Below are positions 28,406-39,914 of a DNA stretch of 64,000 nt, piece by piece. The DNA is from Cristatella mucedo (lineage: Eukaryota > Bryozoa > Phylactolaemata > Cristatellidae): NCBI GenBank assembly GCA_009760855.2, contig WPIO01000008.1, positions 5,518,501 to 5,582,500 of the forward strand, read 5' to 3'. The position numbers and the translations under genes are program-made. Below the pieces are notes generated by a model. That model did not search any database. It worked only from the letters and a program-made list of their open reading frames with translations, and was not told the origin of the DNA. The stretch's first letter is position 1; each line of letters opens with the position of its first letter.

Positions 28406-29159
28406 AAATATTACTTTTGTTAGGGGAGCAGGAAATGGCCCTCCGCGACGCACACCCCAGTGAATTGGAGTTACCGCTGCCGCTGTTTTATGTTGTGCTT
28501 CAACCAGCGCAGGAGAAGCGAAAAAGGAAGGCATGCTGCATTTTAGATGACAACTAAGTGGCATCTGCTTTCAATATCTCTGGCTGGGTGTTTGCTGTCA
28601 ACGAGGGTGCCGGTCAAGTCGTCGTCATTCTTTTTAAAGCAATGCAGTAGGCACGGCCTGAGCGGTACCTATGATTGGTCACTTGCGTCTTAACTGACTC
28701 TTGGCCGAAGAAGTACTGTAGAACCGGCTTTGGCTGCTGAGTCTTCGTCGAGTCCTCCTTAAGTCTTGGACCACCCCCCCCCACCGTAATGGTGACGTAT
28801 ACACCCAAGAAACGATTAGGTGGGAAGCAGGTAGGAAGCAAGACTCGTCGTCTAAACCAAACTTTAAGCAGTTGTCTTACCTTCTCACTCAGCATCAATC
28901 ACAGAGTCGGCAGCTTATCCCTGCACACGTGGGCTTTTGCATTCAGGCTCTAGCCGCCTGCCCGGGCGGCCAATGACTGCGCGCCTCATGAGCCTGCTGT
29001 AAGCGTTCTGCTACTCACTCGGCCTACTGCCAATCTCATCTGTCCAGCTTCTACTTAGGGGCTGCCGACCCAATAACTCCGAGCACTAAGCAGCCACGTC
29101 ACGCCACTCATCAGTCTAAGGAAATATGAATCTCATGCCACTCGCACACGGGGCTCTTC

Positions 29160-29400
29160 ATCGATCGCCACTCACCTGCAGCCATCCTCGTGCATAACCT
29201 GCACAAGCAAACGTGGGGAGTTCAAGCCAGCTGAAGCTCTTGTGGAGTTTAGAAAAAACCCTCTCCACAGCACCATTGGCTTGCCAATCAAATAAACTCC
29301 TATGGAATAGTTCACAGTCTTTTCTCAGACTCAAATCAAGTGCATCAAAACTCGGGGCGACGAAGCAGTGTCGTGACCTTGACCTCCTTGTGTACATATT
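29160..29400 (-). pseudogene. Possible hAT-type transposase remnant
   Basis: The minus frame reads APSFDALDLSLRKDCELF and NGAVERVFSKLHKSF. VERVFS preceded by small residues recalls the carboxyl dimerisation motif of hAT transposases (ASVERxFS). Nothing else of the family is seen nearby. Confidence 0.2.
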
Positions 29401-31622
29401 TACGCATGTGCCCAGTGTATTTCCTGGAGCTGACTCTCGGCCCTGCGACGAAGCCCGAGAGGCCTTGTGATGCAGGGTTCACTAAAATGACGTCATCGAC
29501 AGATGGCATTTGCTCGGGCGCCACGATGCGAGTGTCCAGACGGCAGATTTCTGCAAATTACGCACTCATACCAGTGCTACACAGCTGGCCCGCCGCCAAA
29601 TCTGCTGGCCGTCGATTGCAGGGAAAATCCCAGTGCACCGGCGTAAATGAAAGCTGGGGTGAGCAGTTTTGGTGGTGGCCAGAATTTTCAACATTCAGTT
29701 CAGTCGTTCAGTTTAGAGTGCATCGCTGGACAGCTTAGCTGAGAAACGCTTACAAACGAACATGGCCAGGCAAAAGTAAGAAGTCTGCGATGATCTTAAA
29801 GTGAGTTGCGACTTGCTGACGGTAGATGAACGATGGCAGACAAAACAACGCTTTAAGGTTCTCATTTAAATCAGGTTCTCGTGCATGGCATCTGGGAGAG
29901 GCAACACGGCGGTCATTGCTTGGTATTAGTAACTGGCTGGGGGCAGCTGATGGACTGGAGCTTAAAATGCCAACAAAACTGCAATCGCATAGTTACTAGA
30001 GGTCACACAGAGAAGAAATCCATGTGGCTGGGCTAAGTTGGACTATCTATCGACTGTGTCTATGAATCGGAACACTAGATCCAATGCGCGGGTACAGGGT
30101 GTAAGAGAAATGAATCTTTTCTGGCTGCACCTACAAGGCTTTCAGCATTCAAGCGATGTCAAATCAGCTGTGGGCGTAAACAATAGATGCAATAATGCCC
30201 ACTGACCGGCACCGGTGACCAAATAAATGACGTAGGTAGCCCTGTCGTGCAAGCCGCTTCGTGGCTCAGCCAAGCTCAGCCGTCCTAGGAAGTATGAGAA
30301 CAACACAACGATCTTTCACAGGCTTCATCAAACTGGCTCTCGAACAGTCACCTGGGCACAGACTTGGGATCGACCACTTGCATGTAAGAACCATCAGTCA
30401 GATGCCAGACTGCATGAAAAAACTATTCGGATACTCGAAGCTTGACAGTGGCCATTATTCGAGAATCCAACTTTAACTCGGCTTCTGAAAACAGCACAAC
30501 TGAACTTTTTTAGATGGTAAGACCAGACGGCGAATCATTAGTACTTTAAATCAATAAAACCGCGCGTCTCCTACGTGCTAAAGGAGCTTCGATTGCTGCT
30601 GGTCGACTAGCTGAATACATTGCACAATTGTTCTAATTGATGCTCAAATCCTGCCTTGACCTGGCTTCCTCATACCTACCGGGACTACTTCTCAAGTTTA
30701 AGCCCCTTGGTGCCTGCATATTCTCTCGTGGTATTAAGTCGGCAGCCTTCTTGTTTGATCAATCACAGCCGGCGACAAAAGATTCGGCCCCATTGGTCAA
30801 GTTAGTTTTTACGAAACCACATCGTGTCTCTTGCTGCGGACTCTGGCCTATCCGATCGAGCTGTCCGGTGGAACTATTTCTGGGCTGCTTACAATTTCTC
30901 GCGTCCGTCTGGCTCACCTGTGCTCCTCGATTAATCTTTACTGCGTTAGATTTGATCTCTTACGTACCGGTAGACTATCAAAAGTCTCCTTAACTTTGGA
31001 TGAGCCCCACAAACTGTGGAACATCTAGGTTATATTGTGTCTTGGTGGAGTTTCCAAAGATGGTGCATCCATGCATTCGTACATTTAGGTACAGAGCATA
31101 GGTATCTGAAATCCGCAATCCAGAAGTCCTGATTGCTCAATAGCTAGCGGGCGAATAGCCGTGCGTGCCGTTAGACAGAGGCCGGCGGAGCAAAGACATC
31201 CAAGCTGCCAGTGAAATCGGAGCTATCTTGCTAAGTGAAACACCCTCTCCCTGTGCAGTTACCTACAGGCAGGAGGTCAAGTGCCTGCGGACAAGAATCC
31301 TTGGTAGCAATTTGACCTATCAAGAATCACTGGCCTGCTGCTCTTTGTTTTATAATAGCCAAGTTGTCAGACCAGAAGCAACGATGAAAAGTTACCACCC
31401 AAAAGAAGGCTGGTGAGAAACAGTGCTGGTTCAAAATGACCCTTTCGTCTTAAGCACGTATTTGCCCAGCTTAATCGCCATAGCAGATGCCAGAAAAAAC
31501 AGCAGCCATCATGAAAGGTAAACCGCTGCTGCTACGTGACCTGCATCAGGCCGTTTCCATCTCAACTCAGCCTGATCCCGCCCCGAACCTGAGACTTGCC
31601 GCTGCGACACCGCCTGGACTAA

Positions 31623-31629
31623 TATAAGG
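31623..31629 (+). promoter_or_regulatory. TATA box of peptide gene A
   Basis: TATAAGG lies 74 bp before the gene A ATG, inside a block (CTGGACTAATATAAGGC) that gene B also carries. Conservation between the duplicates supports a promoter role. Confidence 0.55.
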
Positions 31630-31696
31630 CGACTCGCTAAGCAGCTTTCTGGTCGTCGGTAACTGTTGTTCATAACGAGGTGCTACGATACTCGAT

Positions 31697-34464
31697 ATGC
31701 AGAAAAATCAATTGGCGCTGCTGCACGCTCTTGGTCTGTTGGCACTGTTCAGCCTCGCGCACTGCCAAAGAGGTAAGGGTTAGGCTTGCACCGAGGCGAA
31801 GCAGACTCGCTTGCCATAATGCCGAGACGATGCTTTGGATGGATACTCAAGAACGGCTACGACCGTAGTCGTTGCCGTCTTCCTGAGATAGGCTAGGATT
31901 AATCCCTCAAGACTCGATCACTCTAATTGGCTATTCCGTTATTTGCCTCTCTGCTGGGCACTGAAGGGAATGATCCTTCAGGGGCTATTTCTGTTTCTTA
32001 ATGGAAGCTCATCGTTAGATGCTCATAGTATTGAATTCGTACTTTTTGCAGCCACTCGACCAAACGGATTTGGACCCAGAAACTTTGTAATAATAATAGT
32101 AATACATTTGATATAGCTCGCTCAGAGAATTCAACTTTGGCTGGCTGTGTGCGAGTTCAGAGCTCTTGTCACTTGTGGCTTTGTTGTTAGACAAGTGTGA
32201 CACCTATTATTTGCTATAATTTACGGAACGACAACTACTCTCCTGCTGCCGACTATGGCGCACCTTTTCCAGCCGTCCTGAGCTGCTACTTGTACGATAC
32301 TCACTTTTTCAACTGCCCTGCTGACTCAGCAGCTGTGCTTCCCACGTTCACTTTGTTGAGTGAGACGAAGTCTATTGGCTACCGAATGCGTACCGAAAGC
32401 CGCTTAGGCTGTGAGTGCGCTATACAAAACTCTCCTGCGTAACACCCACATTGTCATTTTTACTTTGTGGAGTTACATACAGAGATACATTACATTACAT
32501 AACTTTGTCACTGAATTTTCTTGTATTAAAATGGATTTATCAAGACGAGAGACCGGGTCGTCCTAATGACCAGGTTTAACTAGTTAATTTGCAGCATCGT
32601 AGGTGGCTCTCGCTGAGGTCCTGCAACCAGTCAGCCTGGGTTCGTCCTTTCATCGATGACCCAACCTGGCTCTTAGTACAAGAGCAAATAATAGCTGAAG
32701 ATAAATTGCGCAAAAAACTTGCGCGCGTAAGTATTTAGTGAGTCAGTGGACGATAGCTTTCAACGCAAGCGTTGTATGCAAATGTTCCTTCCATATGACG
32801 ACGACGAGAATGACGCGCGTCTCGAGCATCCTCGCTGTTTCAGCTGACGACCAGTGCAGGAGCAGGGTCACCCAGTGCATCGCTTCGACCTCGAGCAGGC
32901 CGTGCGAGACCCAGACGTGTATGGTGATGGTGGCGGCAAACTTTGCCGTTTGCCCTCGCGATTCCCCTTACCGAAGGGACCTAACGAGACTCATGCAGCG
33001 AGTAGCCAGTGGCTGCCGGTCACAGTAAGTACTTCGCTGCCATCGACCTGTCCTAAGAAGCTGAATGCATCGGTTCGGCAAACGAGCAGCATGACGAATC
33101 ATTTGGCCGCCTTAGGTCATGCGGGCTACGCGTCATATCTAGCAGTCACTCCGTGTGTCGCTGATTTGCTCCTCTTTGAGTGAAGCGTATTTGCAGCTTC
33201 CTCAAGTTTACTTATCAAAACGTCGTGAAACTACAATCGAACTTACGAGCTAGAAAAGTGCACTGCTATAAATCAAAGATCATTGACTGAAGAGAAGAGC
33301 AAGTAAACCCTCCAATTAATTCGACAAGACACTCTTTCAGTGTGATACGCATTTGAGGTGCTGCTCAGCTTATTCTATCACTAATTGTACTATCTACAGA
33401 TATAATCTGAACATCTTGGCGGCGGCAAAAAATTATGACGGCGCCGCCCAATGTGTAAACTAAATGAACGATTTTTTTTCTTTTCGGAGTAGAGTGCCTA
33501 AGAATTCGATAACTTCAAAGTATTTAATCTTTTAAAATTGCCACTAGGTTTAAGGTCTGGCGGTCAGATCCAGCAGGCGCTCTCACAATCTTTTTATAGC
33601 TGTCTTACAATAATCATCGTGAAGCTTTACTTGGAGGCAGTATAGCCAAACATGCATAGTATTAGCCTGTGTAGAAAAATTGCAGGTGCACCGGTCAGCA
33701 TGTCATTAAGTCCGCTTCAACTGTTCCATCGTAGCAAACCTCATTTTATTTCCCTTGAGGAAAAGAATAAGAACACAATGCACAAGTCTCATCACACAAG
33801 ACTATTAACAAGAAATTAGTGTAAACGGTTTACCATTTAACTTCTGCGTGAGTAAATGGATGCCATAAGAAGCCACGTCACAGCTCTTAGTATCAAGATT
33901 CTCAGATATTCAAATATTAGAGGCAGCTGCAGAGTCTTATACGATTAGTTGATGTTTGCCTTAAACATGGTGGCTATTAAATTCCTGAGGTCCTTTAAAG
34001 GCAACTGCCATATTTTAGAGGTTCTAAAAATGCTAAAAAAATAGCTTGTTATTTAACGTTAGTATTTCCATGTCCAGAGCACAAGATCCGCATGATGAAG
34101 TCAAATGATTTCCTAGCTACTGCAATGATTATTCAAAGGGCTTAATACCGATGTGTCGCAGTGGATTACAGCGACACAGATTATGCTGCAAAAAGCAGTT
34201 ACCTTGCCAAATCAATCATCTCGATAAGTATGATTTGACGATGAGTTATATTCATGGCAACGGAACCAATCAGATCAAAATTTCACAACCAAATAGCTTA
34301 ACATACCCAGAACAGTTAAATTCCGACTTGCCTTCATCGTGATCATGTGTTCACAATTTAGAATGTGGTTTCCCTTTATATTCAAATAATTGTTTGTCAA
34401 TGCTTCTGGAATTGTATAGCATTTTTATGCTTGCAGCCTTGCTCTTCAAATCTTTCGAGGATAA
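31697..34464 (+). CDS. Secreted six-cysteine peptide gene A (three exons)
   Basis: Exons 31697-31772, 32844-33024 and 34437-34464 give 94 codons plus TAA. Exon 1 is a signal peptide (MQKNQLALLHALGLL, then ALFSLAHC) with likely cleavage just before QRG. The phase 1 donor is G|GTAAGG. Exon 2 follows a TTTCAG acceptor and holds six cysteines spaced C-x6-C-x8-C-x4-C-x10-C-x20-C, with CPRDSPYR after the fifth gap. Exon 2 ends at CA|GTAAGTA in phase 2; without splicing a TAA is met at once, which hides the third exon. Exon 3 after TTGCAG adds HLALQIFRG and a stop. The exon 3 call rests on the matching exon and phase in gene B. Intron 1 carries a LINE B insertion. The product is presumably exported and disulphide-bonded; a hormone, pheromone, antimicrobial or venom-like role are all open. 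Family not recognised. Confidence 0.78.
32090..32170 (-). mobile_element. LINE A 3' tail scrap in intron 1 of gene A
   Basis: TAATAATAGTAATACATTTG, then ATATAGCTCGCTCAGAGA, matches the end of LINE A copies. It lies just before the plus-strand LINE B insertion. Confidence 0.5.
32205..32500 (+). mobile_element. LINE B 3' fragment inside intron 1 of gene A
   Basis: Plus-strand copy beginning at ACGGAACGACAACTACTC and ending in GATACATTACATTACATA, the CATTA tail of family B. It explains most of the size difference between intron 1 of gene A (1071 bp) and gene B (448 bp). Confidence 0.8.
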
Positions 34465-34616
34465 AATCAATATCCCAACTGATCGGCAGCAAATAACTGA
34501 AGTGCTGCATGAGTGTGACGTGATGAAATACCACTACCATCGAGCGAAATCTGGATTTTTCAGAATTTCAAGCCGTAATATACATTACAAAATATCCTTC
34601 ACTGTGTCCTACTTTT

Positions 34617-34622
34617 AATAAA
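34617..34622 (+). terminator. Polyadenylation signal of peptide gene A
   Basis: AATAAA occurs 153 bp after the TAA that closes exon 3. No other canonical hexamer lies between. It supports 34464 as the end of coding sequence. Gene B has only AATATA near 39329 at the matching place. Confidence 0.5.
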
Positions 34623-36150
34623 CAATCTGCAAATTGTGCTAGTATTCATTTATTAATTACAAGCTTGGTATTGCAAAATTTCAATTTTGCTTTGACTACA
34701 AAGAATAAAAGAAAAACGTTTGTGAGTCAGAACCGTCAGTTGAGTCTCTGGATTGATAAACGAAATGTCACACTCCCTGAAGCTTTACTATAGCTATTTA
34801 TTAAGCTCGGCGAGACTTTAAATTAAACTTGTATAAGGGCGAGTAAACCAGTAAGGCTGCTAAAACAGCTAGACTAAACTTCAGCAGTTGATCAAAGACG
34901 GTCCCATCGTCGGTCTATGAGTAAATAAAATTCATCCAATTGTTCATCTTTTCTTTAAACGAGCTCTTATTGCTGCTGGTTAGTTAAAGGATGCAGAACA
35001 AAACGTTTAATCTGACCCAAAAAAGCCTACCAAGACCTTTCTGCTTCAAATGGGTTGACATATGTCTATTAGCTACTTAGTTCTCGCAGTACCTCTCGAA
35101 AGCGGTAATTTTTCTGTCCCTTTTTCACTCAAAGACCATTGGCGAGGAATTATTTGCTCTTTAGGTCCTAGCCGGTGCAACTCATCAGAGATTCATGGAA
35201 CCCTGCCGTACACAGTATTGCTTTTTCGGACCTGAATTCACTTTGTCTAGGTGCTGCAACGTCGATAGTCTTTAGATCCTCGTCTTTGCTCCTGACTCAG
35301 CTTTGATTTTTTCATTTTCTCTGTATTGCGTAAGATTAAATCTTTTGGCTACTGTCAACTCAGTTGAGCCTCCTAAGCTTTGACTGAGCAACGGACAACC
35401 CTAAAATAAAATATCTACATGTCTGAGTGGCTTTGAAAGTCAATTTAATGAGGCAGAAACAGGTGCACGCATGCGAGCTTATATACGTGTATGCAGCCTG
35501 AATTCGTGTGGGAATGCAAGCTTCAATAGATGCATGCAAACATCCAAACTTGCACTATACATGCAAATATATGGCATGAAATCGTGACCCTCAGTCTCGC
35601 TTGTTGCACACTTTCAGCCCGTCCTTCAGCCTATACGGATGCTGCTCTCTTTGTGCCGTCTTCGACCTGGGAACTGCTGACTGTTATTACAGCGAGCACA
35701 TTCGCAAGTACGTGCGGACTATATATCTTAGCAGCAGGGTCCATGAGCTTTCGCTTGCCTTTTTTCATTCGTTTAAATGAGAATCGCCACATTTGTGAAC
35801 CCCCCCCCTCACACACGCACACAATCGCAGCACTTTTGCGTGTGGATGGCGGTTTCTGCTTGGAGACGCTCACCCGAACGAGCCTTTTACTCCTGAGGCA
35901 GACAGTCACACGATGCCGGATCCCGGATGTACTCGCTGAGCAGCCAGCACTGGGTAAATAGTCCGGTTTCGCAATCAAGCTGGCCGGCAGAGCTGAGTCA
36001 TCCTAGCTAAGTAAGAGAGATATGAAGAGAAAGCGGCGATCGGAGAAATCTCCGAGTTCGGGGAAAACCGTCGCGCCTTCCGTAATCGGGTACTCGTTGT
36101 TTAGTTAACCTGTGCAGATAAACAGCAGCTATCGCGAACGGGAAAACCCG
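34623..36150. other. Spacer between genes A and B
   Basis: A C-run lies near 35804. A 143-codon plus frame (35530-35961) overlaps an open frame on the other strand and shows no domain. The last part is the gene B promoter region. Confidence 0.45.
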
Positions 36151-36181
36151 TGACGTCTCCTCGCAAGCCTGCCTGGCCTAA

Positions 36182-36188
36182 TTTAAGG
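36182..36188 (+). promoter_or_regulatory. Degenerate TATA box of peptide gene B
   Basis: The position equivalent to the gene A TATA box reads TTTAAGG within CTGGCCTAATTTAAGGC, 67 bp before the ATG. The A-to-T change should weaken TBP binding, so B may be expressed differently from A (inference). Confidence 0.4.
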
Positions 36189-36248
36189 CAAGGCTGCAAA
36201 CCGGTTGACTGTAGCTATTGCTTACTAGACGGAGCTCGGCTATCCAAT

Positions 36249-38294
36249 ATGCAGGATAATCAATTGAAGTTATTCGCTCTCGGTCTCTTGGCACTTTTCA
36301 GCCTCACTCACAGCCAAAGCGGTAAGTGCAGAGCGGCACAGCGCCCAAGCAGGGGCTCCCTTGTATTGCAACGATACCGGGGAGATCCTTTCCTAAGATC
36401 TAAAGCTTCAGATGATCTAACGCTTCAGATGCCGATCTAAAGCTTTAGATGCCGAAGAAAAGCTACAGTCTTGACCGTTGTCGTCTTCCTCAGATCTGCC
36501 AGTAGTAATCCCTCACGCACTTTTAGATCTAGCAAGTGAGGGTGGGTAGTGAAGACAGTAACCAGTAAGGGTCATAGCTGCTTTGTCACTGAGCTTTGCA
36601 TTCCATTCGATGGTTATGTACTCTCGGCCGAAGTCGCTGGAGTAGCAAGTGATCATTAATCGCAATGTACGCGGAAAAATTAACTTTTCTGTAAGAATTA
36701 AATTTTAATGTTCGCTTTGCGTTAGCGCTGGTGAACAAAAAGATATCACATGCACGCTTTCTGTTTCAGCTAACGACCAGTGCAAGAGGAGGGTCGCCCA
36801 GTGCATTTCTTCGACCTTTAGCAAGCCATGCGAGACCCAATCGTGTATTGCAATGGTGGCGGCAAATATTGCCATTTGCCCTCGCGATTCCCCTTACCGA
36901 AAGGAGTTACCGAGTCTTATGCAGCAAGTATTCAAGAACTGTCAGGCATAGTAAGTACCAGTCGCAATTGCACTGTCAGGCCTGGCCATCGTTCATAAAT
37001 GGCTGTTAAAACAACAGTACAGTTGATCAAGTAATTAAGCCACCTGACACCGTGGGCGGTAAATTCTAGCAGGCACTCCGTATGTTGTTGCAGCTTGGTA
37101 TTTTGAGCACTTTACAAGTTTAATTTCCTCAGTGTTAGATAATTCAAACTGTAAAACTGCTTGAATTAAAGTATTTTTAACTGGCACGGTACCTAAGTGA
37201 AATTATTTAATTTCGTGAAGCACCTTTATGATTTTGGTCCATTTAACCTATCTATAAACTTCAAAGAGAAGAGTGTGCAATTCAACTCATCATTTAGCAT
37301 TTTAAAGGACATGCTAATCATCTTAGTGGGGAAAATAAGCTTATACTACATAAATTATATACAAAACTAAATGATTGCTTCAAAAATCCAAAACATTCGA
37401 AAGTAATCTCCCAAACTTTTGGAGAAAAAATATTTTTGTATCTCAAAAGACATTGAACCGAAAATTCTTCCAACAAAAAGCATGGTCTCTAAACCTTAGT
37501 CGTCGTTGAGTTTACCACAGAACACGATACAGTATATGACTCCTTAGTTGTTATAAGGAGTGACTTGACGAATTTCAGAATGAATATAAAACATGCATGC
37601 AATAATTCTTGTAAACGCTCGCCGAGTCATCAGCAACTAAAAAATATCTTAACTTTGACTTATTAAAAGGAATTGTGAGGCCTTAATAGGCAGCAAAATA
37701 ACAAAACAGGGTCTGTTTGAGGTTAGAGGGAGTGAAATTTCAGATCCAAATACTTACATATCAGTAAGTGCACTTCAACAGATAAATGGCAGCAAACTTA
37801 TAGCAAAATTTGTAATACATTTCTTTTACCCTCGAGAAATTTGTGTCTTTCTATGCACTTTACCTATGCTGCAAAAAAAGCATGATCATAACCTTACTAG
37901 TAACATGCAGAGTGTCAGTATTCATAACAAGCGATAGCATTCACAGTGTCAGTATGCATAAGCACACAAAGGACAAGTTACAAGGACACAGAAAATACCG
38001 TATGAAACAGCTGCGTCTTTAGTTTCTTTTTAAAAGTTTGTAAGTCAGGGGATGTCGCGACGTAAGTCGGGAACGAGTATCTGGCTTTAGGAGCGGGCGA
38101 ACTAAAGGCAAGGTCTGCAAAGAATTTCAGATTCATTCTCAAATACACCTTCAGATTCATTGTTTTCTTTCTCATGCGCACACCCACATAAATATATATA
38201 TATACATACATATATATTCTCAAGTATATACAGTATATATATATATATATATATACACACACGCATGCACACACAAGCACAAACACACACACAC

Positions 38295-38328
<34 letters not shown>

Positions 38329-38432
38329 GTGTGTGTGTGTTTGTGCTTGTGCTTGTGTGTGCGTGCGTGTGCACGTGTGTGCGTGTGTGTGTGTGTGTGT
38401 GTGCACGTGAGTGCACGTGTGTTCACATGTGT

Positions 38433-38479
<47 letters not shown>

Positions 38480-39212
38480 CGCGCGTGTGTGTCTATGTGT
38501 CTATGTGTGTGTGTGTATATAGTGTATTTATACGTGTACGCATTAAGAATAATTCGGTTTGCTGTTTCTATGAATAATTGCAGCAATTTCATTAGAGAGG
38601 AACCTTATTGAAGGGTTGAACTATTGTCTTAAGCATAAATTATCGAAATTTGTAGTAAGTTGTTCTACAACACTTAGTATAAAACCCAAAAAACCTACTG
38701 AGCAGAGAATCGGGAGGTTTTTTAGTAGGAGGTATTTCCGTGAAAATCACAAAGCGATTGAATAGTTATCACATAGAGGTAGTGCCCTTGAATTACAAGT
38801 GATACTGGTGACTAATTAACCCTTCAAACTGAAATAATAAAAATGAGCAGGATTGCATTAGGAGCTCCCCAAATTTATTTAAATGAAAGATTTTATTGCG
38901 ACTTCAAGTTTTAAAAAACCACTCCAATTTCTTTTCCGAAATGTATAGTCACTTTCCAAATATTGCTCCTCTCTATGGAACGTTATATTACAATCAATTG
39001 TCGTTGATAACTCAGAACTAATTGTATCTTGCTTTCACTATCAAATGATTAAATCAACTCGGAATATGCGAAATTCCAATATGCTTTCATACAGTACAGT
39101 TTAGAGTTGTTATTCAATTTACTCTCAAATATTATCTGCCGTTGCTTTGATCTGCAATTTGTACGGAATTTTTAATACTTGTAGCCTGGCTCTCGAAATC
39201 ATACGAGGATAA
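36249..39212 (+). CDS. Secreted six-cysteine peptide gene B (three exons), tandem paralogue of gene A
   Basis: Exons 36249-36321, 36770-36950 and 39185-39212 give 93 codons plus TAA. Exon 1 is a signal peptide ([14 protein letters not shown], then ALFSLTHS) one codon shorter than in gene A, with phase 1 donor G|GTAAGT. Exon 2 starts after TTTCAG, is 181 nt as in gene A, and keeps all six cysteines at identical spacing (x6, x8, x4, x10, x20). By hand alignment 38 of 60 exon 2 residues match gene A. Exon 2 ends TA|GTAAGTA in phase 2, so unspliced sequence reads TAG. Exon 3 after CTTGTAG encodes YLALEIIRG and TAA, parallel to gene A. Intron 2 is enlarged by a LINE A fragment and a compound microsatellite. 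Mature protein probably starts at QSG. Function not recognised. Confidence 0.78.
36397..36457. repeat. Three imperfect 20-bp repeats in intron 1 of gene B
   Basis: GATCTAAAGCTTCAGAT, GATCTAACGCTTCAGATGCC and GATCTAAAGCTTTAGATGCC occur head to tail. Gene A lacks them. Confidence 0.8.
37840..38150 (-). mobile_element. LINE A 3' fragment in intron 2 of gene B
   Basis: Matches the LINE A 3' UTR (CAGAGTGTCAGTATTCATAA and AAGCACACAAAGGACAAG) and the last coding codons. It is followed by a compound microsatellite and helps explain the long intron 2 of gene B. Confidence 0.75.
38188..38520. repeat. Compound TA/CA/TG microsatellite in intron 2 of gene B
   Basis: TA tracts flanked by ACACAC on one side and by long TGTG/GTGC tracts on the other. 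The long frames across it on both strands are artefacts. Confidence 0.95.
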
Positions 39213-39914
39213 GCTCGTCTGCCTAGCAACAAGTAACGGACGCGCTCAATCAGCAACAAGCGAGCTATTGCCGTCAGTATGCAGAGAAACCAGTTCATGC
39301 TGATCCTTTCAAAGTTTACCACACCGTAATATACTGTGTTGTAATACTATAGCCATGGTGCCTATTTGTCAACAAAGACCAACTTTGATGAGTTTGACAG
39401 TGTCGTTTGCAAAAGTGAGAATATCAATATAATTTTATCATTACATATTAATCATACACGTAATATAAGGTTCACACAGTTCTGGTTTTGCATACTACGC
39501 TCGTCAAAGACAGCATGGTGTTGAATCGCATATGTCAGAACCTGTATATTGAGTTGAATATGGCTAAAACACAATTTTCAACTTTCGATTGGATTTTTCT
39601 CCACATCCAAAATATTTCTGAGCTTATACAGCCAGTGAAACTTGTTTCATCCATGTAATTGAAAGCCGTGTAGCGATCGCGTGAGATTACAATTACACGA
39701 ATTGTGTAAAAACATTTGCTCTGCCTTGAAATGTAGACACTTTTCTGTTAAACTTATAGACTGATGCAGGCTAGTACAGCCTTCCAAAATTTGTACTCGG
39801 GAGGGCAGTGAGACTGCAGTCTGCTTCCATGACTGGCTACAGCAACCGAGGTTTAATTGCGGCCATGTTCAAGCCTACTTACCTAAATATTGTCAGGCTT
39901 GTCAAATTCTGCCG

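Larger units (their letters stand above)
27861..31600. other. Unassigned stretch before gene A
   Basis: Contains the low-complexity repeat at 28.3 kb and the possible transposase remnant at 29.2 kb. No other gene is supported. Confidence 0.4.

Noticed and set aside
28439-28557. Basic tail QEKRKRKACCILDDN as a transposase start
   Set aside because: Too short and no supporting catalytic motif or terminal repeat.
33141-33200. Alternative exon 3 for gene A after CTAGCAG at 33141
   Set aside because: The equivalent site in gene B would form TAG at the junction, whereas the 34437/39185 exons stay open in both genes.
37978-38611. 204-codon and other His-Thr or Cys-Val frames
   Set aside because: Translations of a compound microsatellite fused to a LINE A end, inside intron 2 of gene B.
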